NCBI RefSeq assembly: GCF_964199755.1
Contig: NC_133896.1
Location: forward strand, 103,384,301-103,448,300
Direction of reading: 5' to 3'
From: Larus michahellis
Taxonomy: Eukaryota; Chordata; Aves; Charadriiformes; Laridae
DNA length: 64,000 nucleotides
This document shows, in pieces, positions 13,201-24,800 of this stretch (its first letter is position 1; each line of letters starts with the position of its first letter). The notes below the pieces were generated by a model that ran no database searches, was not told the DNA's origin, and was given only the letters and a program-made list of their open reading frames with translations. The translations under genes were made by a program, and so were the position numbers.

Positions 13201-16200
13201 CCAATGAGACTCTCCCATCTATGTGGGGGTTTTGTTTCTAAATGTTACAGTAGAGACCGGCTTAAATATTTTTTCCCACCTTATTTCATTAATCAACATG
13301 ACTCTTCCTTTTGTAACTAGGAGAGAGATCCTTGGAAATCATGCGGGAATGTAGTTTTCTGGAAGTGTAAACTATGGATGATTATAACTACAATTTTTCT
13401 AGTATTCTTCCTGGTCATTCTCATCAGCCTAATTCTTTATTCTAGTAAGTATCTCACTCTTGGTTTGTCCTCTAATAAAAATGTACAATATGTACAATCT
13501 AATATAACATAAATAGAACAGTAGCACCCTTGAAATTCCTTCTGTAAACTGCCGAAGGGACTGGGATGCTGACTGCATAGGGTGGTGTGTTGAGTAGTAG
13601 ATGTGAACGCTTTTAGCTTAGCAGGCAACAAGCAACTTGTATCCTGATCAGAGGGCAGTTCCAGTTTGTAGCTAAGTGAGAAAACGTTACGAGAACAGTC
13701 GGGGATGAGGATGGAAATGATGCTTGTAACATCGCAACGAGCGCAATGGATCACTTGCGTCCCCTCCAGTGGTGTCGGTGCCTGTCAGGCTCCCAAAGCA
13801 GCTGACTTTGCCTACTGGGGGTGGGTGATTGACCTCAATGTGCTGTCACTTTTCTTCAGGTGACTTGCACTTTCTTTCTGTTACTCCCAGACGGTCATTA
13901 CCTAGGAAATCTGTGAGAAAGCCACCCTGAAGAAAGCTAAGCGAGTTTTTTTCAATACTTCTGCTAACTGGGAATTTTTCCTTCCTTTTCTGTCTCCTTT
14001 TGAATATTAGATGTTTACACAGATGAGGATGACTATTGGGATCCCGAGGCGCTACTAAATAGTAGAAATTATCGCAATTTTTCAGGAACGTTGGAGTTAA
14101 TGTGTGGTCTCCCACACCTCTTCTCTGAAAACATTACTAAGAGGGTATGTGTTGATGTGATTCTTGGCAAAGCTAATTCTTCTTGTAACATAGATTCACT
14201 GCTTTCCTTTTTTAGAAGTTTGTTTCTCTGTGTAGCAATTGCAAGTAAAAAAAAAACAAAACAAAACAATAATCTGAGAGCTATACTTTTTCTGGTATAA
14301 TTTTAAGTCCTGATCTAGAGAAAGGAATTGCTTTTAAGCACACAAGCAGTTTACATTGATTTTTAAAAATAAATAAATAAATAAAAGGAAAGGGAAAAAA
14401 AAAGCCATATTTTTTTTCCCCTAAACTTCAGTAATGATTGGGGCATATTCTTTATCTTTTTTATAGAATCACTGAATAATTTAGGTTAGAAGGGGCCTGT
14501 GAAGTCATCTAAGCCCAATGCCAGCTAAAAATCCTGTGTGTTGCATTCTCCTGTAAGTATGTAAGACACAATGACAGGCTGGCTTTTATAGCTGTCATTT
14601 GCCTTGAGCCATTACAGCTCTGAGTTACGGCTGCAATAAGCTCGGCAGGCACGGCAGTGCTGATTTTGACTTATTGTGGTAAGCGACGGTCAATAGAGAG
14701 ACCCTTCTCTCTATCGAGTAAGAGTAGAAGGGGGGGTTCATACTAGTAAAAACCCAAGCTAAACAACATAAATTGCACATGGCAACATGAGCGCATATTT
14801 TCAGTTCACCCCCGAATGCCTCCATTGTGTTAAGGTAATATAGTAATCACTCAAACTCCCAGATTAACTTGTCTGTCAAGCTTAAAAGGATTGCATACCT
14901 TTTCTGGGGTGGATGTTTGATGATATTTGACCTTCAGCACCTGCATTTATGCCCCTTAAAACACCTCGTAAGAATGATTTGCTGTACTTTTTTTATGGGG
15001 AAAAGAGAGAGGGAATGGAATAAATATTTTTTTCTTTTCTTTTTTTTTTCTCTCCAAGTTAACAGATGTCTACAGTTCATCTCCAGCTCTAGGGCGCTAC
15101 TTTAGGTCGGCTCAGGTTGTTTATTTCAGGTAAGCAATTTCTGTCACCAAAATTATCCAAAATTTCCAAGCTTTTGATAAGACATACATGTGCCTGTGTA
15201 AATATATGCAACATTTAAATCTGTGAAAAGGAGGATGTTTGAGGGAAAGTTACAAAAATAGGTAATGAAAACTGTTTGAAGGATCCTCTGGTGTAAATGG
15301 CAAGTGCTGCTAATAATATATAATGACAGTAACATTTTCCTGCTGTTAAGTGTCACCTCTGCTGTCTTTGGTTCCAAATGCAGCCCTTAATAAACATATT
15401 CAAAAAGACGTTTATTAAAAGGAAAAAGAGCTGCTGGAACCACTTGAGATTGACATGGCTTAAATAGCCTTAAATAAATAAAATATGGTTGATAGGGAGG
15501 GGAAAATTGTTTTGTTCCCAAAAGAGCTAAAGCAACAGGGACATACAAGTCATGACAGCCAAAACAGTAATATTGCATCGCTGGTATGCTTAGATCATTT
15601 TTCCACCACACTTTATTTTGTACGACAGGAGCAAATCTTAAAGTAGCAGCACGTTAGAGAGACTGGTGGAGTAGGAGTCGGAGGCAGAGCAGGTGGTAGA
15701 GTGGATGCTGGGTTAGCCTGGGTGGGAGATGCTTACACATGAAGGAGAAGCTCAGCCACCAAAGGCTGATGGGGACAGAGGAGTAGCAATGGTGGGAAGA
15801 AGAGGGAAAACATCCAGGCCTGCCTTGCAGAGGCAACAGAAAGCTTCAAGCTGGAACAGAGGGAGGATCTTACTCTTGGCAGAAACTGGCGCTGGAGGAA
15901 GGGTAAGGAGTTCACTGTGGTTGAGACTGTAGAGTTTTAACCTATGGAGATACCACAGACTTACAACAGGAGGGAGACTGAGCAACAGAGAGAAAACTGG
16001 GACTGGAAAGATCACCTGCAATATGGTCCTGCCATGGAGAGACAGCAGAGAGGCAAGGGAAGGTGGTCAGAGGGCTTCCACAAAGACTTCTGAAAAAGCA
16101 CTGTTACAAAAGGGATTAGAAAGAGAGGAATAAATCATGGGAAGTAGATTTTCAAAAGCCCAAGGCCCTTGAGAGAGCAAGGACAGAGGAAGACCTGCCT

Positions 16201-18209
16201 GGGCTGGGGCAAGGGGCAGTCATGAGAGCACTTTGGGGAATGTGCTCCCCTGTACTGCCAGCCTTGGGCATGCTGGCTGTGTTCAACGAGTGAGCCTTAT
16301 GTGTAAAAGTTATAATTTACACACCGAATACAAAGCTGTAGTTCTGCATACTTACTGACTGGCTGATCTGTCTCTTTTTCTCTCTCCCTCCCTTTTTCTC
16401 TCTTTCTCATTTTCTTTTCCCCCATCCAATGTCTTTTTTGATGTCTTAAATCCTGGGTGTACAAAATGTAACTGTCAAGTTGTAGGTAGGGAACTTGGTA
16501 GACCACAAACAGTGAAATCTCCAGAGATGGACTCCAGTGCATTAGTTTGCATAATCCACTCCAGAGCTGGGGTAAGAGCACGGATCGGTTGTGCCAGGTA
16601 CCACTAGCAGGAGAGCAAATCTTTCTGCAGGTTCTCAGCTAACCTATGCGTGAGATATTGCGGCACCTCTGCTCTTATCGTTATGTACTTGTTAGGCACA
16701 AGTGCTGAAAACCTCACCCCATTACGACATGTGTCCACGTGCCCTTTGTGCATTTGCAAACGTGTCTCAGTTTGCCTTCAGGTATGTGCCCCATTTCTGT
16801 TAATGTCAAGAGCTGCTCTGAGAAGTGGGGGTGAAAGAGGAAACTGGAATTTTTGATGGCAGTTTTCCTTTATAATGCTTTTCTTAGAACAAGTTTAAAA
16901 AAAAAAAAATCCACAACAACATTGGTATGAAAAGTCAGCCTTCTCAAGAAAGAAAAGATCCAGTCATGACTGGAAGGCATTCATACTTGACTTTTTTTTG
17001 TTTTTCAGTAATGAAAGCTCCACTGTATTTTATCAGCTAGAGTTTACTGTACCACCGTCAACAGAGGGGTTTATGGAAAACACAATGAACCCAGATTTTA
17101 TAAGGAACGTTCTACGTCAAAATATTTATGATGAAGATGATTCTTTTAATACTGGGGCGTCTGAATGTAACAGGTTAAAGCTTGACCCAACTTCTCTCAC
17201 ATTAACATGTAAGTGCTGTACATTAGAGGGACTGTTTCTTTACAAAGAGCTGAAGTATTTGCTTGAAAGAAGGGAAATCTTTCTGGAAAGATGTTGAGTT
17301 TTTTTAGGAAATATATTTTGAACAATAATATTAAGAAAATTGTAAAATATTCAGTTTTCAAGAAAGTCTTTCTATGCTTAGCTTATTACCTAGGATTCAG
17401 TATTTAGTCCTCTGATTAGAAACAGAGTAAGGATGAGACTGCTTAGCTACAGACTCCAACCAAACTTTTCAGCTCTCCACTTGCGTATTATACATACAAA
17501 GAAAATCTCCTCATATGTGTGTGCACCATAATGGGGAGCCAAATAATTAAAATTATTTTTCCTCATGATATATTTGTATTTGACTGCTTATTAGAAAAGT
17601 TAAAATCCAAGTGACACCAGATAAGTAATTTGGGGGTCAACTTCTGATTTTTTTTTTTTCATAGTCAAGGATAAAAAAGCCTCCTGATTTTTGCCTTGTC
17701 AGAGTTTTTTGGGAAAATTTATTATGCACAGAGATATCTTTTAAAGGAATGAAATGTTCTTTCTTCTACGTTTTCTAGGGAGTGATTCCAATGACTACCC
17801 GTGACTAGGTAGAGATTCCAGTGATTTGTCTTGACAAATCCATAGATCTGTCTTGACTGAAATGTCAGTATAAAAGCCCTATGAGCTTTGAAGTTTTACT
17901 GGAAAAAATGCATGGAGCTGCTTCCTCCCACCTCCCACTTACGTGCTTTCAGAACAATCCTAGGTTAACACGTCAACATACAGTGTATATAAGTAAGATT
18001 TGTGCTTACCTCAAACTGATTTTTCTTCATACTTTTGATACTCAAGAGAGCAACAGCTCATGAGTTCTAATACTCAGTATCATTTTGCTCCTTATATATT
18101 GACAGGATTCATAGAAAACACATTGCAAAAGGGACGTGAAAGAATACGCTGAAATATCTAACTAAAGTTTCATTTCAATGTTAATAATGTACTGTTTTAA
18201 CTTTCAGAG
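10252..18209 (+). CDS. C3orf52: C3orf52 / TTMP, TPA-induced transmembrane protein
   Basis: Exons: 10252-10362, 13321-13444, 14011-14144, 15059-15129, 17009-17208, and the last two bases of the stop at 18208-18209. Phases agree throughout and the product is about 213 residues; human TTMP is 217 as I recall it. Residues 1-37 are an acidic cytoplasmic head. Exon 2 gives PWKSC...KCKLWMIITTIFL followed by one membrane segment at about residues 54-75, closely matching human PWSSC...CKLWMIITSIFL. Exon 4 encodes LTDVYSSSPALGRYF, nearly identical to human LTDVYSTSPSLGRYF. Exon 5 ends ECNRLKLDPTSLTLT, matching the human C-terminus. An in-frame ATG at 10195 would add 19 residues; 10252 was chosen because it gives the family length. 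The stop TAG is made by joining T (17208) to AG (18208-18209). The molecular function is poorly known: the human gene is induced by phorbol ester and has been described as an ER membrane protein. Confidence 0.9.
14463..14530 (-). repeat. CR1 LINE 3'-end fragment (in C3orf52 intron 3)
   Basis: The stretch 'tagaatcactgaataat' followed by 'ttaggttagaaggggcctg' and 'gaagtcatctaa' is the reverse complement of the avian CR1 3' terminus. It is short and diverged, so it is old. It lies downstream of C3orf52 exon 3. Confidence 0.6.
14570..14714. other. Two small inverted repeats beside the CR1 fragment
   Basis: AATGACAG at 14570-14577 pairs with CTGTCATT at 14592-14599 around a 14-nt loop. ATAGAGAG at 14693-14700 pairs with CTCTCTAT at 14707-14714 around a 6-nt loop. 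Both sit in a C3orf52 intron. No function is claimed, and stems of this length can arise by chance. Confidence 0.3.
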
Positions 18210-21200
18210 TAACGATGGAAAGACTCCTCATCTTCCTCATCGTCTAGGAGAGATGGGCTTCTTCTATCTATTAGTAATCCCAGGGCCGGGAGCTGTTCAT
18301 TTGGTAGAAACAATTCTAAAGACTTTGTCCTGTAAATACTGTCTGTGATGCAATATTGTAAACGGGAAATGGTATATTTATAACAGCGTCGTACTCATAA
18401 ACATTGCTACCTCCTTCTTTATCGTTGTCCTGATATATCAATAACCCATTTCGCCCTTGTGAAAATTGTGTATCTTGCCTGACGCATGCTCTGTTGACTT
18501 TGAAATCTCTGTTTTATCTTGCCTTATGATTAAAATTGGTTTCCCTGCATGAGCTTTAGAAGGATTCTTGCACATGGCTTCTTTCTTCTGCTCTTGGATT
18601 ATCCAAAATTATCTGCACGGATTTGTCCTTAATGCTCCCTTCCATCCATGCCCAGGTCTGTTACTTTCCCCCGCCAACTTCACGTGCCTTGTTTCCCTGT
18701 TATACTTTCCTCTCAAAACAGCCTGAAAACTTAAATATACTTCTGGTTTTCTTTAATTACAGGCAAGACCTTTGCTTCTTAAATGAGCTTTAACTCTCAT
18801 CATTCCTTTGTTAATCCTACAGTCTTCCTGAACAAGGTGGTATATTTTTCTCTTCTGTAATGTGAAATAGAAATGGAGAAGGAAGAAACATATCTCGTTC
18901 ATTACTGCACCTGAATGCAACTGGAATCTTGAAAAGGCCACGTTAGCTGTGTGCTTTAATATTTAGCTACTGGTACTTGTAAAAAGACAGTTATTTGACC
19001 CTCATTTGTAAATTCAATGAGAAACTAGTCTATACTCTAATTATGCTCCCTGCCCCTGCAGTGGGGATAAAAATGGACAGATGCAAGATATTTGCCTTAA
19101 TAAGGCAGCAAGTAGTTGTTCTTGTTGACAAGAGATCAGATGAGATGGACCAATGCCAAGAAGAAGGTGCTGAAGCAGGTCACGTAAGCCAATGCGGCAT
19201 GAAAGTTGTAGCCAGTAATTAACTGTAACACGAAAATTAAAAAATAAGCATTAACTTTACACAGAATGTGATGGATTCACTACCATGTTAGTGAAGTATA
19301 GCTTCTTGTTATTTGTTTATAGCCAGTATAACTGTTAGTACTGTTGGATAGACAAATTTATTTTATGAAACCTTTTGTATTGTGAGAAATATCTTATGGG
19401 AAATTGTTTCTCTTTTTCTAATGTTACTAGTTTATTTAAGGAATAATATGATAATTTCAACATGCATTAAATTATTTATTTTTACTCTAAAAGTGTTTGT
19501 TTTCATTCTTCAGCAGCTCCAGTCCTTCAGATGTTTGAGTTGCAAAATAACCATCGGAATTATAAGTGCTTACAGCTGTGTGAAACATCTGTCTGACACA
19601 GCTGTACACGCAAACCCATATTTGTTGATGCTTGAGTTTTAACTGAGCTTGGGAAACAGCCTGGACCAAATCAGTTCACATGGCTCTCATATTTGTGGCT
19701 AATTCTGACTCCATCTTGATTTGTAATATGTAGCGTTGGCTGTAAGAACAATAATTTCTCTTGATGCAATATTCTGTGCAAGATATAACTAGAAGAGATA
19801 TTCCTTCTGATTCTTACATTGGGGAAGGATAAAATTCATGGTTTGTATGGTTTGTCCCAAAAGCAGCAGGCTATGAAAATACCAGCAGCAAAGAAATAGT
19901 TTGCCTTGGAGATGCTGCTTGATCTTATTGCTTTAAGATGACTGAATCTGCCCTTGAACTCTTCTTTATCTTGATTCTGTTTCTAAGAATTGAAAAATAA
20001 TCTAATGATTATGCTTCTTTATGGTGATACCTCTGTGTGCCTTAGGAGCTGGCAGAAAAAAAGAAGGTGCCAAGCATTCAGTTTTTTCCAGCTGTCCTCC
20101 TCTGCCCCGTACATTTCCCCCATCAATTCACGAGAAAGAAAAAGTGGACTTGTAGCAAGATGTCGTGATATTCAACAGGAAATGTCTGACTTTATAGTTT
20201 ACATCTAGTCATGCTTTGAACTCTAATTGAAGGAAAAGTAAAAAAAAAAAAACCAAACACACACAAAAAGTGGCATCTGGTTTTATCTCTTTAAGGTAAA
20301 TTGGTCATGTAAAAGAAAATAACCAGATGAATTAGTTACGATCTCATCCATTAGGGACAACATAGTGTGAAAACACGTTATTTCATCAAGTTAGATATTT
20401 TGTGAATGCTTAATGTTAATTTTAATAGAAGGAGTGTGGGTAATACATAGATGACTGAGGCAACCGAGCCACAGTTAAAAAGGAACAGAAAAGATAGTTC
20501 TGGTAATTCGGCTTGTGGATTGTACAGCCAGCCCTTTAGAATCCCATGGCAGGCAGTCGTCTGTGTAGCCACAGCAGCCAGTACAAATTTTGGGCAGATT
20601 CAGCTGTCCGGCACCGCAGCGGTAGCTGTGGAGTGCTGCCAGCGCTGTCCTAGCGGTGTGTCTGTCCACTCCTGCGTGCAGCCATTCACCCGTGGGACCA
20701 CCCCCGGCACCGAAACTGCAGGTGGGATGCACAAAGGCACCACACTGTAAAGCCAGGGCTGCAGCCAGCGATCACGTACAAAGGAACATTTAAAAAATCA
20801 GGAAAACTCTTCAACTTGTTCTTCCAAATTGTTTTATTACAAAAATGGAGGGAGCAAAAAAAAAAAACAAACCACACCAACATGCTTAAGCAAGAGCACG
20901 GGCACGTAATTGCTTTGTGAGCTCTGGTGAACAGTTGAATAACTGGTTTCGGTCCTGCGCGCGTGTCCACAAATGCTGCTTGCGGAGGGGTGCTGGGCTA
21001 CGGGGGGGTTATGTTCTGGCATTGCAGAGAGCCAAATTCTGAGACGCCAGCGGGAGTGAGCTGGAAATGCTGCGTCACGAAGGCAATGCCTGGGAATCTT
21101 CTACTGAGAGGTATGCAGTTACTGCCCGTGCAGCATCGGATTCTTCAGAGTTTTCATAGTCTTCTAAGCGGTAGCGGTTTGAAGTGGCTGGAACTTTCAT

Positions 21201-21856
21201 TTTGCATGCAGCTTGTTGCTTTTTTAAACGTACTATTACGTTAAAAGGGCATGGGGGGCAATTTGAGAAATGGGTTATTGATCCAAATTGTACATTGTAT
21301 CATGGTATATATAACGGTCTATATCAAGTAGGCCAGAGAAACTTTGGAAAAGAGTAAGCACACCTAGTACAGGGTCTATGCCTTTCATTTTAAATGCAAG
21401 CCCCCACCCAAAAGAAAACAAACAAACAAACCCCACAACAAGGGATATTATTATTGCATTTTTGTGGGGTTCAATCAGTAGTTCTATGAGACTCCTTTTC
21501 AAAAAAAGTACTGTAAAGGTCCAGAAAAATATGCAGCCTCAGTTACTTCTAGTAACGAAGCACCTAATTTTCTATGGAGAAACATTGTGTTACAATGGCA
21601 ATTGTTAGTGGTGCCTCTTGCTTTAATTGTCAAGTCCCGTAGCCTGTCCATGCCTCTTTCTCTGATCACCTCTTCATGGGCAGATTTGTCTCGTTGGAAA
21701 TGACCAGCAGATGTGTCCTAATGAGTAAGCTTGGTAATGAGAGAGAGATGTTTGTTTGAAGACAAGACAGCAGAGGCAGGGTGGTTAGCAAGGCTGCATG
21801 CTGCTGGCTGAAATATTCAAGTAAAAGAGTGCCTTGGGAGCAGACAGCGTCCCTTT
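18210..21856. other. C3orf52 3' UTR and spacer to GCSAM
   Basis: Sequence directly after the split stop is 3' UTR. The only poly(A)-signal-like hexamer noticed nearby is ATTAAA at 18529-18534. The rest, up to the convergent GCSAM stop at 21857, holds A-run low-complexity tracts near 20240, 20857 and 21410 and no exon that could be supported. C3orf52 and GCSAM converge here, as in human. Confidence 0.45.
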
Positions 21857-24800
21857 CTAAGTTATCAAGACATAATCATATTCACTGTGCTCTTCAGTCC
21901 TGACGGCATTTTCTTTCCTCTTGGGCACATTGACAACTGCATATTCTGTCTGATTATCGGTGTTAATCACAGAGGCTTCATGTTTTACATTGTGGCTGAC
22001 AGTTGAGTACCACAGTTGGCTGGAATTCATGGAGTCTTTTTTGGCAAAATGTTCCTGGGCGGGGGGGAGAGAGAGAGAGAGAGAGATTGAAGAGAGAAGC
22101 TTCACCATGATTATACCCTGAAGTAGTATACACAACGTGAACAAGTCTGGTGTAGACTGTGTGCTCGCTCCCGCAGTGGTGTAGACCAATGTACGTAGTA
22201 CCGAAAATGTTTTTTAAATCTGCAGTCATTTATCTACTGTACAGGCCGTGGCTGGAAACCAGGAGCACCCAACAACGTGTGCACACCTGGTGTGGATGGA
22301 GGGTGAAGGTCTGACTCTTGTTCTGAGGTTGGCACTGCTTTGTGCTAGGTTACCTGACAAAAAAAAGCTCATCACCACACACACACGAGTAGCACAAGGG
22401 CAGGCAGGGAGCCTGAATCATCCCCTGCCCCAGCTCCCCCCAGGACTGTCCTAGGAGAGTTATAATCCCGGTGAGCCCAGGGTGACATCCACCCCAGGAG
22501 TGAGTGGGAGCACATGGGGATGGAGGGGGAGTTACTAAAGGTATGGGACATATTATCGATGCATGTGAGGCGAGAGCACAAGACTTAATATGGGATATTT
22601 AGGGGAGGATCTAAAGGGAAAGCTGAGGGTGATTTGCAGAGTGAAAAGCCTAGGAAAACAGGGGGATAAAGGGAGGGCCAGGAGAGTCACAGCCAGCTGC
22701 CAGAGAAGACTGTAGGGTGTGGGAGTCGACTGAGACCCCAAGTGTGTGTGTGCAGGAGACGCGCTGTCCTGGAAGGGGCCCTGGCCTCACGAGAAATGCA
22801 GCCAGGGAGATGCTCTCCCCCTCTTTGGAAGCCCTTGTCTAATGCTCTCCTTGAAAACAGAGGGAGGAGAAGGAAGAACCATTAATGAAGGAGGAGGTAA
22901 GATTGTGTGGGTAAATGCCTTCCCAACTCTGTTTAGACTTGTCCCTCCTTTTGCCTCTTGAAGGTGTTTGCTAATGGATTGTGGGTGGTTGTGTATCTAA
23001 ATAGCTAGCAGGATGAGTCATTAAATCAAAAGGGATGATGTGAACTGATTAAGTACTTGAAGACAGAAGTTAAGAATTTGTTTGCCCTGATGCTCTTGAT
23101 TTGAGCCCAACAAGTAATAAAGCCAGTGACTAGTTACGGGCTTTATAGCGGCATCCTCTATTGTCTGCAGTAGTAGCAGTATTTTAAGCGGGTGTTGCTG
23201 AGTTCATGCTCACATTTGTAGCTACCTTTCATACTCCGTAAGTGAAACAGAGGTCTCTGTTCCATGCGTTAATAAAACCTAAGGGTTCACTTCTATTTTT
23301 CAAACCTATACGTGAGAAATAATTGTTAGAACAAAATTAATCTAGAATCTGTCTTGGACTTTTCCAGCTTATATAAATTATTTCGTCTATTTGGATTTTG
23401 CTTGTTGTGAAAGATCCATTGACCTTGAGGACATTTCACTGAAAATAATTACTGAGCTTTGAGTTGAGGCTTTGTAAAATTTTGAGATTTAGAAATTCCA
23501 GAAGTTTTAACGAGTAGAGAAATCAGAGTGGACTTGCTTAAGAAAAGGAATTCCCTACCTAGCTGCAGAGGCGTGTCTCTCTCCTTCCCTAACCACTATT
23601 GCAAAGAATTGGGAGGGCAGCAGCATTTCTCCTAATGTGCGGGCAAAATGAGACCAAGTAGGCTCTTTATTTTCATGAGTGACTGGCCCCAAATCCACTG
23701 AGTGAGGGCTGGACTGCCTCTTGTCCCTTCCAACATATAGGTCTACCCAAGTCTTACTCATAGCCATGTTTTCCAGAACTCTTCCAGTCTACAGGTTTTG
23801 AAAGGCTGTTACCATCGACCTTCTCTTATCAGTGGGGAGGCTGAAGCTCAGAGGTGGTGTGTTTTGTCCCACACGCTGATGGTGCAGGAGGGGTAAGCAT
23901 GAAGACTCTTGAGATTTTGTTTGAGTCTTTCATTATTCACAGGCCAAGTTTGGTACTCGGAAGGGATGGCTCTCCTACCGCACAAACAACTCTCCCAAGC
24001 CTGTCTTCAAACCACACTCTGGGGCTTTTACTTGGGACACCAAAAACTTCCAAAACCAGACAGCTTCTTGGCAGGTTCCCCCTTACAGTTCCACCCCCTC
24101 CTCTTCTCTTCCCCCACAGTCCACCCCACACTCACATGTACAAACGATGAGCTCATTTAATCACACCCTTTTCTGTCATGTTGCCCACTCCCTTCAAAAT
24201 TTTCTGCTAAACACCCACATATCCGCTGGGCACAAACTTTTGTTTTCGTGATGTCATCTTTATTTAAAAAAAAAAAAACCACCACCAAACAGGTTGGGAA
24301 GCTAAATGGCAGCACTTTGTTCTGTGGTACATAGGGCATCTGGTTGTCGTTCGTCATTGGTGACTCGAGAGGCAACTTCACTTAACCCTCTGCTAAAATG
24401 AACAATTTACAAAGCAGAGGTAGCAAACTGCAGGTACTCAGCTGCTGCCTCTCGGAGCCCGGTGCGTGAACACAGGCAAACAAGTACACAAGACTGTGAA
24501 GTGCCGCAGTTGGGAAGCGGCTGCTCCTCCATCCCTGCCTCCAGATGGGTGGGTCCAGGCAGAGGAGCAGGGCACACGCCAGGTTATATAGTTACCTCTT
24601 AAGTTACCTCGGGGTGCATTGCCGGAGCTCCTGAATCTAAGCCCAAAGCAGGGAAGTAAGATAGACTGGGCAATGTGTTTATCATGCCAGTCTTTCCCGA
24701 GTGTCCTCTCTTGCGGTGCAACTGTTTGCTCCTTTCTGGTTTATAAGAAAGTAAATGTTCAACCTAACAGTGCAGGCGATTGGGGTTTTTTTCTTCCTTC

